Assembly: GCA_947471505.1 (NCBI GenBank)
Contig: CANIWM010000021.1
Location: 1-64,000 of the forward strand
Reading direction: 5' to 3'
Length of the DNA stretch: 64,000 bases
Source: Chthoniobacteraceae bacterium
GTDB taxonomy: Bacteria > Verrucomicrobiota > Verrucomicrobiia > Chthoniobacterales > Chthoniobacteraceae
The number at the start of each line of letters is the position of its first letter. Within the stretch, counting starts at the first letter, position 1. The position numbers and the translations under genes are program-made. This document shows, one piece after another, positions 46,743 to 54,625 of the stretch. The notes below the pieces were generated by a model, which was not told the DNA's origin, did not search any database, and saw nothing but the letters and a program-made list of their open reading frames with translations.

Positions 46743-48119
46743 ATGAATCGCCGCTCTTTTATCCGTTCGCTCGCCGCGTCCTCGCTTGTCATGCCGGGGA
46801 TGCTGTCCAGTCTCATGGCGGAGGCGGAGGTCCGTCCGCCGCACGCCCGAGCACGGGCAAAGCGCGTCATTTTCCTCCACATGAGCGGCGGCGTGTCGCA
46901 TGTGGATTCGTTCGACTACAAGCCCCGCCTCTTCTCCGACCACAACGCGCCCTATGCCGTTCCGCAGAAGATGCTCGACGCATTTGCGCCCGAGAATCGC
47001 AGCGCGGTGAAGTTTTACAAAAAGCCCGACTGGGCGTTCAAGCAGCGCGGCCAGTCCGGGCTGTGGATGAGCGAGCTTTTCCCCGAGACTGCGGCGCGGG
47101 CGGACGACATCTGCCTCGTGCGCTCCATGTTCTCCGATAATGCGGACCACCAGCAGGCGACGCTCGGGATTCACACCGGGTCTGTCGGCTTCACGCGGCC
47201 CAGCATGGGCTCATGGGTCACTTACGGGCTCGGCTCGGAGAACGCGAATCTGCCCGGCTTCATGGTCCTCGCGCCCGTGCTGCCCTACTCGGGGCCGCAG
47301 TTGTGGTCGTCCGATTTCCTGCCGGGGCGCAACCAAGGAACCCACGTCATCCCCGGCCCCGAGCCCCTGCCCAATGTCCGCCGCCGCATCGCCGATGCCG
47401 CCGAGCAGGAAGCCGAACTCGGCCTCGCCGCCGCCCTCAACCGCCGCCACCTCCTCGCCAACGACAACGACCCCAAACTCGCCGCCCGCATCAGCGCCTT
47501 CGAGACGGCATTTCGGATGCAGACCGCTGCGCCCGAGGCGTTCGATTTATCAAAAGAGAACGACGCCACGCACGCACTCTACGGTCTCCCGCGCGGCAGC
47601 ACCAAAGGCTTCGCGTGGCAGTGCCTCATGGCTCGCAGACTCGCCGAACGCGGCGTCCGCTTCATCGAGCTCATCGACACCGGTGCCAGCAACAACTGGG
47701 ATTCCCACGGCGACATGGCGCAGCACGGACCCCTCGCAAAAAACGTGGACCGCCCCATCGGCGCACTCCTCACCGACCTCCGGCAGCGCGGGATGCTCGA
47801 AGACACCCTCGTCGTCTGGGCCACCGAGTTTGGCCGCACGCCGTTCAACACCGGCAAAGACGCCAAAGGCCGCGAGCACCACGCCCAAGCCTTCACCTGC
47901 TGGATGGCCGGCGGCGGAGTCAAAGGCGGCATCGCCTACGGCCAGACGGACGAGTTCGGCAACACCATCGTAGAAAACCCCGTCCACATCCACGACCTCC
48001 ACGCCACCATCCTGCACCTCCTCGGCCTCGACCACAAAGCCCTCACCTACCGCCACGCAGGTCGCGACTACCGGCTCACCGACGTGCATGGGAACGTGCT
48101 GCACGATGTAGTGGCGTAG
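46743..48119 (+). CDS. Tat-exported DUF1501 protein, stand-alone
   Basis: A 458-residue DUF1501 protein from ATG 46743, with a twin-arginine signal NRRSFIRSLAASSLV. Core motifs are FLHMSGGVSHVDSFDYKP, SMFSDNADHQQATLG, GIHTGSVGF and WATEFGRTPFNTG. Unlike the one at 38526, it has no PSD1 gene beside it. Its closest neighbour on the left is the divergent secreted protein. Confidence 0.92.
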   Translation: MNRRSFIRSLAASSLVMPGMLSSLMAEAEVRPPHARARAKRVIFLHMSGGVSHVDSFDYKPRLFSDHNAPYAVPQKMLDAFAPENRSAVKFYKKPDWAFKQRGQSGLWMSELFPETAARADDICLVRSMFSDNADHQQATLGIHTGSVGFTRPSMGSWVTYGLGSENANLPGFMVLAPVLPYSGPQLWSSDFLPGRNQGTHVIPGPEPLPNVRRRIADAAEQEAELGLAAALNRRHLLANDNDPKLAARISAFETAFRMQTAAPEAFDLSKENDATHALYGLPRGSTKGFAWQCLMARRLAERGVRFIELIDTGASNNWDSHGDMAQHGPLAKNVDRPIGALLTDLRQRGMLEDTLVVWATEFGRTPFNTGKDAKGREHHAQAFTCWMAGGGVKGGIAYGQTDEFGNTIVENPVHIHDLHATILHLLGLDHKALTYRHAGRDYRLTDVHGNVLHDVVA

Positions 48120-48164
48120 CGGCCTTGTTTGTTAAGCGCGATTGGAGCGTCGTGGCTCACGCGG

Positions 48165-48626
48165 TCACAGCACAACCACCTCGTCGCCCACACGGATACA
48201 GCCTTCCGTCATGACCTGCGCTCTCAAACCGCCCTTATGAACCAGGCCTTTGAGCGTCTCGGGAAAGGTCGTCTTCGCCAGATAATTGCATGGCTCACAA
48301 AGCCGAATGCCGCGAATACGCACTTCGCCAATCAGAAACTCCTTCCCCGCCAGCGCATTCAAATCCACCCCTTCCGTCACGAGATTGCGCCGGGCGTGGG
48401 CTGCGGTGAATGGCAGGCCCGACTCGCGCGCAAACGCATCAATCTTCTCCCGTTCGATCAGCGTAATCTCGAAATCGTGCTTCTGCGGTTGCGGCGAAAA
48501 CGTGCCGGTGCCGGTGAAGTAACGGCCTCCCTCGATTCCTTTGCCTGGGACGGTGCGCACTTCGGAGCGGCTGCACATGGGCGCACTTGGCGACTCGGCA
48601 ATCAGGATTTGAGAAACGGATGGCAT
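48165..48626 (-). CDS. MOSC domain protein
   Basis: A 153-residue cytoplasmic protein of the MOSC family, the molybdenum-cofactor sulfurase C-terminal domain, which carries sulfur in metal-cofactor handling or reduces N-hydroxylated compounds. The core VPGKGIEGGRYF, AHARRNLVTEGVDLNAL, RGIRLCEPCNYL (conserved Cys) and GLRAQVMTEGCIRVGDEV is complete. It is a single-domain member. Confidence 0.9.
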   Translation of the reverse strand: MPSVSQILIAESPSAPMCSRSEVRTVPGKGIEGGRYFTGTGTFSPQPQKHDFEITLIEREKIDAFARESGLPFTAAHARRNLVTEGVDLNALAGKEFLIGEVRIRGIRLCEPCNYLAKTTFPETLKGLVHKGGLRAQVMTEGCIRVGDEVVVL

Positions 48627-48734
48627 GATTTGGCTAACGGTCCAAGCTCAGCGGCCCGGCCTGCGGGAGGCGTGGATTGCAACCGCAGCGCGATGGCCGG
48701 GTTCGCTACCGGGCATGGTGAGGCCACATCATCG

Positions 48735-49208
48735 TCATCGCCAAAATGGTCGATTGTCTCCAACTCGACACCACTCGTCGAGAGTGATGGTCTTGCCGGT
48801 GCGGTCAAAGAACTCGGCAGACTCCAAACCCTCCTGCCGAAAAACACCGCGCGAGGAAACCTGTCCATTGTCGTAGCCAACTACAAAAGGGCCGTCCCGC
48901 TGGCCCGTCTTCCATGTAACCCTGTATTTCGGCTTGCAGTTGGCGAACCAATTGGTGGCGACGCCGTGCCGGTGGCCTGATGAGTAGTAGATGGCTGATT
49001 CGTTCTTGCCGTCCTGATACCAAGACTGGAAAAACCCGTCGTATGCGTAGCGCGGTGTGCCGCATACCACGCCGAGAAACTTGCGCTTGCCCTGCTCCTG
49101 CTTCTGGCCTGATGGAAAAGTGTCGGTGTAGCTCCGGTAGCCGCCCGTGTCGCAGCCTGCGAGAACTGCTACGCAGAGCAAAGGAATGATGAGTGTGGTG
49201 TGGCGCAT
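48735..49208 (-). CDS. Lipoprotein with MORN/YwqK-like repeats
   Basis: A 157-residue protein from ATG 49208 with a lipoprotein signal; the lipobox LAGC puts the modified Cys at residue 19. The mature part has repeated short beta-hairpins of the type GFFQSWYQDGKNES and YRVTWKTGQRDGPFVVGYDNGQ, as in MORN or YwqK-like proteins. Role unknown; it is probably at the inner face of the outer membrane. It lies upstream of the MOSC gene on the same strand, 108 bases away. Confidence 0.7.
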   Translation of the reverse strand: MRHTTLIIPLLCVAVLAGCDTGGYRSYTDTFPSGQKQEQGKRKFLGVVCGTPRYAYDGFFQSWYQDGKNESAIYYSSGHRHGVATNWFANCKPKYRVTWKTGQRDGPFVVGYDNGQVSSRGVFRQEGLESAEFFDRTGKTITLDEWCRVGDNRPFWR

Positions 49209-49436
49209 ACGATGTTGCCTAACATCTTTCTCCACCGCAAACGGACAGGCGTTGTTGGTGTATGGGTGTCGTCATATTGGCAGTGGTGTTGGCGGAGGCC
49301 GAGGGGAGCAGTGGTGTGGGGGTGTGTCGAGCGCTCTACGCAAGCGCCTTTGGCGCTCGGGGCCGAGACGGCCCCGCTACCATTGCGACTCATTCGCTTG
49401 TTCCACTTTCAATCACACCCCATGAATGGAGCCCCG

Positions 49437-50051
49437 CTATTTCGTCTTTTTCTTCGGTGTCTCGCTCTTCGTGGTGGTCGGCTTTTTCACGGGCGCCTTT
49501 TCCGCGGACTTCTTCTTCACTGGTTCGGGTTCCGTAGTTTTCTTCGTGAACGTGAGCACGATGACCAACTCGCGCGTTTTCGTTTCTGCGTCCTTGGCAG
49601 CCGCTTTCGTGACGGCTGGGGCCGTGTGGAGCACCACGGTCTCGCCGCTGCTCGCCGTGCCGCTGAAATAAACTTCGCGCGTCGCAAACTCCACCACGCT
49701 GATCTTCCCTTCGCTGCGCTTGCCGTGCATCGCGCGATCCGTCGCATAGCCGAAAAAGGAGATGCCTTTCTCCGCAAGCGTCGGTGTGATGTCGAGCTTG
49801 AGCCCCAGCGGTACAGAGGCGCCGCCGGGCGCGGACTGCTCTTGCGTGACTTCGATGAGGCCATTCTTTCCCGGCTCCACGACGATTGTCGGCGCGCTTA
49901 AAACATTCACGCCTTTGATCTTCTCAAGCTTCGGCGTCGTGGGCGAAATCTCGGTGCCCACTGGGACATCTGCAAACTTTGCGGAGACCACGATGGTCGT
50001 GGCGGCGTGGAGTGGAAGTGCGGCGGCAAAAATGAGGAGTAGTCGTTTCAT
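49437..50051 (-). CDS. Secreted secretin-domain-like small protein
   Basis: A 204-residue exported protein from ATG 50051 with signal MKRLLLIFAAALPLHA. The middle (VNVLSAPTIVVEPGKNGLIE, then GLKLDITPTL) resembles part of the secretin/type II-III secretion channel fold seen in PilQ- and GspD-like proteins, but the pore-forming remainder is missing. The C-terminal ~35 residues are Lys-rich (KKKSAEKAPVKKPTTTKSET). Such truncated secretin-like proteins are frequent in Verrucomicrobiota; function not assigned. The intergenic region 49209-49436 shows a GGGGCC/GGCCCC hairpin but no gene. Confidence 0.6.
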   Translation of the reverse strand: MKRLLLIFAAALPLHAATTIVVSAKFADVPVGTEISPTTPKLEKIKGVNVLSAPTIVVEPGKNGLIEVTQEQSAPGGASVPLGLKLDITPTLAEKGISFFGYATDRAMHGKRSEGKISVVEFATREVYFSGTASSGETVVLHTAPAVTKAAAKDAETKTRELVIVLTFTKKTTEPEPVKKKSAEKAPVKKPTTTKSETPKKKTK

Positions 50052-50193
50052 CGGCCCGCGACTTATCACGCTGTCGCAGGATGTGCGAGCGCTTCCCTTG
50101 GGAAAATCACTCCGCCTTCCCGTGGCCTATTTTCACCCCGCACGACAATGGACATTGCCGCGCAGACTTTCGCCCGTAGAGTCCGCCGCCTTT

Positions 50194-51316
50194 ATGGCAT
50201 TTGATCCCGCTTCCGTTGACACCTCTGCATTGAAGGCCCGCGTGGCCGAGATGCGGAGGTTCCTTTGACTTACCGAAACTCCAATCCCGGCTCGATGAGC
50301 TAGAGGGACTGATGGGCGAGCAGGACTTCTGGACGAACCAAGAGCGTGCGCAGGCGCAGGTGGAAGAAGTCTCCCTTTTACGCAAGAAAGTGCATCCTTT
50401 TCTGGAGTTAGAGAAGCGCCCCGACGACATCGCGATCCTCGTCGAGTTTGCAAAAGAGGACGCTGCCTCGGTGCTCGACCTTGAGCGGGAATACGCCGCC
50501 TTTTTGAAAGACATGAACGCCTTCGAGCTTGCGCAGTTCTTGAACGGCGCGAACGACCGCTGCAACTGCTTCCTCACCATCAACAGCGGCGCGGGCGGCA
50601 CGGAGGCGCAGGACTGGGCCGACATGCTCATGCGCATGTATGTGCGCTGGGCGGAGCGCAACGAATTCAAAGTCTCCACCGTGGACATCCAGCTCGGCGA
50701 AGGCGCGGGCATCAAGAGCGCCACGCTCAAAATTGATGGCGACCATGCGTTCGGCTATCTGGCGTGCGAGCGCGGCGTGCATCGGCTCGTGCGCATCAGC
50801 CCGTTCGACTCCAACAAACGCCGCCACACCTCCTTCGCCAGCCTCGACGCAGTGCCCGAGCTAAAGGAAGACGCGCCCATCGAGATCCGAATCGAAGACA
50901 TCAACGTGGACACCTACCGCGCAGGCGGAAAGGGCGGGCAAAACGTGAACAAAGTGGAAACAGCAGTCCGCATCACCCATCTCCCCACCGGCCTCGTCGC
51001 CGCGTGCCAAGTCGAGCGCAGCCAAGCGCAGAACAAGGCCACAGCGATGAAGATGCTCACCGCAAAGCTCTACCAGATGGAGCAGGACAAAAAGCGCGCC
51101 GACCTCAACGCCGCATACGGCGAAAAGCTCGACATCAGCTTCGGCAGCCAGATTCGCAGCTACGTCTTCCAGCCCTACCAGAAAGTGCTCGACCTACGCA
51201 CCGGCGTAGCCACGAGCGACATCCAAGGTGTGATGGATGGAGACATCAGCGGCTTCATCGAGGGAAAACTGCGCGGCCTCGTGCGAGTGAAAGGTGCGAG
51301 CGACGAAGACGAATAA
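50194..51316 (+). CDS. prfB: Peptide chain release factor 2 (programmed +1 frameshift)
   Basis: Releases finished proteins at UGA and UAA stop codons. Translation starts at ATG 50194, reads 24 codons to an in-frame TGA at 50266-50268, then shifts +1 (skipping T50266) and continues to 51316, giving a ~373-residue protein. The GGQ motif (residues ~247-249, [13 protein letters not shown]) contacts the peptidyl-transferase centre and the SPF motif ([11 protein letters not shown]) recognises the stop codon. The GTS/ECT-like pieces and C-terminal [15 protein letters not shown] are standard. The shift makes RF2 regulate its own level. Confidence 0.97.
50255..50269 (+). promoter_or_regulatory. prfB programmed +1 frameshift site
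   Basis: GGAGG acts as an internal Shine-Dalgarno sequence three bases before CTT-TGA-C. When RF2 is scarce, the ribosome slips from CTT to the +1 TTT and resumes at GAC; when RF2 is ample, it terminates at TGA. The arrangement is the classical bacterial site. Confidence 0.95.
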
Positions 51317-51339
51317 GTTGAGAGCAGAGCGTTAGTTGA

Positions 51340-51523
51340 GAGTTGAGAGTTGAGAGCTGAGAGACCGCGCGGTCTCTCAACCCTCAACCCTCAACTAGCC
51401 GTAGCTGCGACGCCCCCGTCGCAAAGGAGCGACAACGGCGGCGAGGCGCCGCTGGCACCACCTGCGACGAGGCGTCGCAGCAACGACCCGCTGTCGCGGT
51501 CTCTCAACCCTCAACCCTCAACT
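51340..51523. repeat. Palindromic repeat element between prfB and the GspF-like gene
   Basis: A long imperfect inverted repeat (51340-51367 with 51368-51396) forms a hairpin of about 28 pairs around a central GAGACCGCGCGGTCTC palindrome. Its right arm, a 29-base stretch, recurs as an exact direct repeat at 51495-51523. Between them, GCTGCGACGC near 51403 and GCGTCGCAGC near 51472 form a second inverted pair. No gene lies here. It may be a mobile repeat of the REP/MITE kind, and also serve as a 3'-end block for both flanking convergent genes. Confidence 0.7.
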
Positions 51524-51532
51524 CTCATCTCC

Positions 51533-52879
51533 CTAATGCGTCTTGATGCCGGACGTGAGGTTGAAGACTGCGACGAGGATGCCGTAGATCACGACGCCGA
51601 TGACGGCGGCGATGACGACCATGACCATCGGCGGGATGAGCGTGCTGACGACCTGCACTTGCTTGTCGAGTTCGCGCTCATACACGTCGGCGATGAGGTT
51701 CATCGTGTCGGAGAATTTGCCCGTTTGCTCGCCGACGCCCATCATGTCCACGAACATCTCGGGGAAGATATTCTGCGGAGCGGCTGCGCCTGAGAGCGTC
51801 GCGCCGTCCACGACGGAGGCGCGGAGTTCCACCATGCGGAGGCGCACGAATTCATTGTCGGCGACATCTTCGAGCAGCTCTAGCGCGCGGAGAAGCGTCA
51901 CACCGTTCTCGGTGAGCGTGCCGAGCGTGCGGGCAAACTGCGCGTAAAAGCGGTAGCGCGGGATGCGGCTGAAGACGGGGATGTGCCACTTGAATTTGTG
52001 CCACGCCAGCTTCCCGGCGGGGCTGGAGACTGCGGCTTTGAACAGCACGACTGCGCCGACGATTCCGCCGAGCATCGCCCACCAGTAGCTCGTGAGGAGG
52101 TCGTTCGCATCAATGAGCATCTTCGTCACGGCGGGGAGCTTGGAGTTCGTGTCTTTGAAAAAGCTGGTGAGCTGGGGCACCATCGTCGTCATGAACACGA
52201 GGATGAGGCCGATGCCCGCGACGACGAGAAACGCGGGATACATGAGCGCCTGCTGCACTTTATCGCGGAGGGATTTGATGTCGGCGAGATACACGGTGAG
52301 CCGCCGCAAAATCACCGACAGCGAGCCCGACGCTTCGCCTGCGGAAATCATGTTCACGAAGAGCGAGTTGAAGATTTTCGGGAAGTCCTTCATCGCTTGC
52401 GAGAGGCTCCGGCCATCGAGCAGCGATTGATGGAGCGACTGCGAGAGCGCCCGGAGTTTCGGCTGTTTCAGACGCTTCACGAGCACGCCGAGTGATTCGT
52501 CGAGCGTCATCCCCGCGCTGAGCAAATGGGCGAGCTGTTCGCAAAAAAGATACTGCTGCGCATGGCTGATCGTCGTCACCACCACAGGCGGGTTTGCAGC
52601 CGAAGTGGCCGTCCCATTTTTCGCGGACGATGCGGAGCTTTTCGTGGCCACCTGCTTTTGCTCCACCTTTGCCAGCGTCTTCTCGCCGCCTTTGTCTGGG
52701 GCTGGCAGCGCCTTCACCGGCGATTCCGCCGTGGAGGGACCGTCCGCCGCGATGATTTTGATGGGCGTGAATTTCTTCTGCTCTACTTGAGAGATCGCGT
52801 TTGAGCGGTCATTGGCAGTAATGACTCCATCGACGAGTTGTCCACTGGAGTCACGGGCGGTGTAGCGAAATTGCGGCAT
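51533..52879 (-). CDS. Type II secretion/type IV pilus GspF/PilC family protein
   Basis: Inner-membrane platform protein of 448 residues. It starts MPQFRYTARDSSGQLVDGVI, the family opening. Two GspF domains each have a cytoplasmic helical bundle (LFCEQLAHLLSAGMTLDESL; YAQFARTLGTLTENGVTLLRAL) followed by membrane segments (ALMYPAFLVVAGIGLILVFM; IPPMVMVVIAAVIGVVIYGI). A ~65-residue Ala/Lys-rich linker (residues ~45-110) is unusual. It works with an ATPase and a pilin assembly elsewhere in the genome, as none is adjacent. Confidence 0.93.
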   Translation of the reverse strand: MPQFRYTARDSSGQLVDGVITANDRSNAISQVEQKKFTPIKIIAADGPSTAESPVKALPAPDKGGEKTLAKVEQKQVATKSSASSAKNGTATSAANPPVVVTTISHAQQYLFCEQLAHLLSAGMTLDESLGVLVKRLKQPKLRALSQSLHQSLLDGRSLSQAMKDFPKIFNSLFVNMISAGEASGSLSVILRRLTVYLADIKSLRDKVQQALMYPAFLVVAGIGLILVFMTTMVPQLTSFFKDTNSKLPAVTKMLIDANDLLTSYWWAMLGGIVGAVVLFKAAVSSPAGKLAWHKFKWHIPVFSRIPRYRFYAQFARTLGTLTENGVTLLRALELLEDVADNEFVRLRMVELRASVVDGATLSGAAAPQNIFPEMFVDMMGVGEQTGKFSDTMNLIADVYERELDKQVQVVSTLIPPMVMVVIAAVIGVVIYGILVAVFNLTSGIKTH

Positions 52880-52980
52880 TGGCGATGGTTGTAGGTTGAG
52901 AGAAGCAGTCTTCGCGGAACGAACGCAAGCATTCGCATCGCGCCGTCATTGGACCGTGGGGCGGTGATTTCGTTCGATGT

Positions 52981-54057
52981 TCACCGTCTTCCCCGCGTCA
53001 CCGGCCAGCGCTCGGTGGCTACACCATCGCGGACGATCCATGCTTCGTTGTGCAGGGCGACGGTGGGGCAGATGTGCTTCGGCAGGGCGTGGAGGGGCTG
53101 GCCTATGAAGCATTCGCGGGCTTGGGCGGTCTCGATGACGAGGTGCTCTTCGCTTTGCATGATGGTGACGGCGTCGGGGAGTTCGGCGATACGGACGCGC
53201 TCGGTGAGTGGGTTCTCGGCGGCGATGGATTTGTGGCCGAGGTCGAGCGTGAGGCGATCTTTGCCGGGCTTGCTGACGACGCGGGTGAGCACGACGGCTG
53301 CGATCTCGAAGGGCAAATCCGGGAACTTTTCGGCGTAGCCAAAGTCCCACAGCACGGTGGTTCCCGGTGAGCATTCACGGTCGGCGTGGGCGGCGTGGAT
53401 GGGCAATGTCGGCGTCCCGCCAGCGATGAGCGCCGGGGCGTCGAGACTGCGGCGGAGCTCCAGAACGGGTGCAAACGCGGCATCGCACGCAGCGCGCCGA
53501 GCTTCCGGGTTGAAGTCCTGAATGTGCCCGTCGTAGGCGTGCAGACCGGCGGCGATGAGGGAGGGGCTTTCGGTGATCAATTTATAAAGGACAGCGGCTC
53601 GCTCGAGGGACGCGCCCGTGCGGTGCATTCCGCAATCGAGGTCGAGGAAAACGTGGAGTTTCACCCCAGCGATACGCGCGGCGACGCTGAGGCCCCGAAT
53701 GGCCTGCGAGCTGTCGGCAGTAGTGGAGAGCCGCACGTCGGGAAACCGCGCGACGAGCCCGCAAAAGCGCGCAATCGCAGGCCCGGCGAGGGGGTAGGCG
53801 ACAAGGACATCCCGCGCACCAGCCGCTACGCACATCTCGGCTTCGGCGAGCGTGGCGGTTTTGAATTTTGTGATGCCGAGCGCGATCTGCCGCTGCACGA
53901 GCGGGGCGAGTTTGTGTGTCTTGACGTGGGGACGTAGTCGCTCCGGTCCGCCCGCGATGGCGAGCATCCGAGCGAGGTTGCGTTCTACCCTTTCGTGGAA
54001 AATGAGCAGGGCAGGGGATTCGATGGCGGCTTCGCTGCCGATGGTGAAAGGCGTCAT
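52981..54057 (-). CDS. Alanine-racemase-fold PLP enzyme, D-serine dehydratase/D-threonine aldolase family
   Basis: A 358-residue fold-type III PLP enzyme. RPHVKTHK contains the PLP-binding Lys46. LDLDCGMHRTG and AGGTPT line the cofactor, as in eukaryotic-type D-serine dehydratase and D-threonine aldolase. The C-terminal metal site reads H-I-C (His328, Cys330). His-x-Cys is the zinc site of D-serine dehydratase, whereas D-threonine aldolase has His-x-Asp, so dehydratase chemistry is favoured. Its start overlaps the stop of the RidA-like gene (ATGA). RidA removes the 2-aminoacrylate such enzymes generate, so the pairing makes biochemical sense. Confidence 0.85.
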   Translation of the reverse strand: MTPFTIGSEAAIESPALLIFHERVERNLARMLAIAGGPERLRPHVKTHKLAPLVQRQIALGITKFKTATLAEAEMCVAAGARDVLVAYPLAGPAIARFCGLVARFPDVRLSTTADSSQAIRGLSVAARIAGVKLHVFLDLDCGMHRTGASLERAAVLYKLITESPSLIAAGLHAYDGHIQDFNPEARRAACDAAFAPVLELRRSLDAPALIAGGTPTLPIHAAHADRECSPGTTVLWDFGYAEKFPDLPFEIAAVVLTRVVSKPGKDRLTLDLGHKSIAAENPLTERVRIAELPDAVTIMQSEEHLVIETAQARECFIGQPLHALPKHICPTVALHNEAWIVRDGVATERWPVTRGRR

Positions 54058-54518
54058 CCCTCGACCTCAAAAATCGCCTCGATTTCCACGGCGATGTTCC
54101 CCGGTAGTGGTCCCATGCCCACTGCGCTGCGGGCTCCGATTCCGTGATCGGGGCCCCACACTTCGGCGAAGAGTTCGGAGCAGCCGTTGATGACTTTTGG
54201 GTGGTCGTAAAAGTCGGGCGCGGAGTTGACCATGCCGAGCACTTTGATGATTCGCTTCACGCGGTCGAGACTGCCAAAATGCGCGCGCAGGGTCGCCAAA
54301 ATCGCGAGGCCAACTTGCCGCGCGGCGAGCTTCCCGGCGTCGAGGTCGAGGTCGCGCCCGACGACGCCGGTGATGAGCGATTTATCTGCCCGCAGCGGAC
54401 CATGCCCGGAGACGTAGGCGAGATTTCCCGTCACGACGACGGGCTTGTAAACAGCGACTGGCTTGGGCGCGGGCGGGAGTTCGACGTTGAGTGAGGCGAG
54501 ACGAGATTCAGGTGACAT
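54054..54518 (-). CDS. RidA family protein (enamine/imine deaminase-like)
   Basis: A 154-residue YjgF/YER057c/UK114-family protein. Family blocks VVVTGNLAYVSGHGP, AARQVGLAILATLRAHFG, VKVLGMVNS-like (IKVLGMVNSAPDF) and NIAVEIEAIFEV are present. Canonical RidA has Arg near the end (R105, in a P-x-x-x-x-V-E context); here the equivalent region reads ARSAVGMGPLPGNIAVEIE, so an Arg is nearby, but the subfamily is the longer RidA-like branch. It is first in a coupled pair with the PLP enzyme. Confidence 0.9.
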   Translation of the reverse strand: MSPESRLASLNVELPPAPKPVAVYKPVVVTGNLAYVSGHGPLRADKSLITGVVGRDLDLDAGKLAARQVGLAILATLRAHFGSLDRVKRIIKVLGMVNSAPDFYDHPKVINGCSELFAEVWGPDHGIGARSAVGMGPLPGNIAVEIEAIFEVEG

Positions 54519-54625
54519 GCCGCCGCTTGTATCCCCTCCGCGCGGTATTGGGAAAGTGGGAAAGCACTCTAACGTAGTTTCTTTCTCGTGGTTGCAGAGA
54601 ACTTAATCGCCACTTCGCCGCTCGC

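Noticed and set aside
50266-50268. Selenocysteine codon or premature stop in prfB
   Set aside because: The TGA sits in the standard frameshift context with an internal Shine-Dalgarno sequence, and no SECIS-like hairpin is visible.
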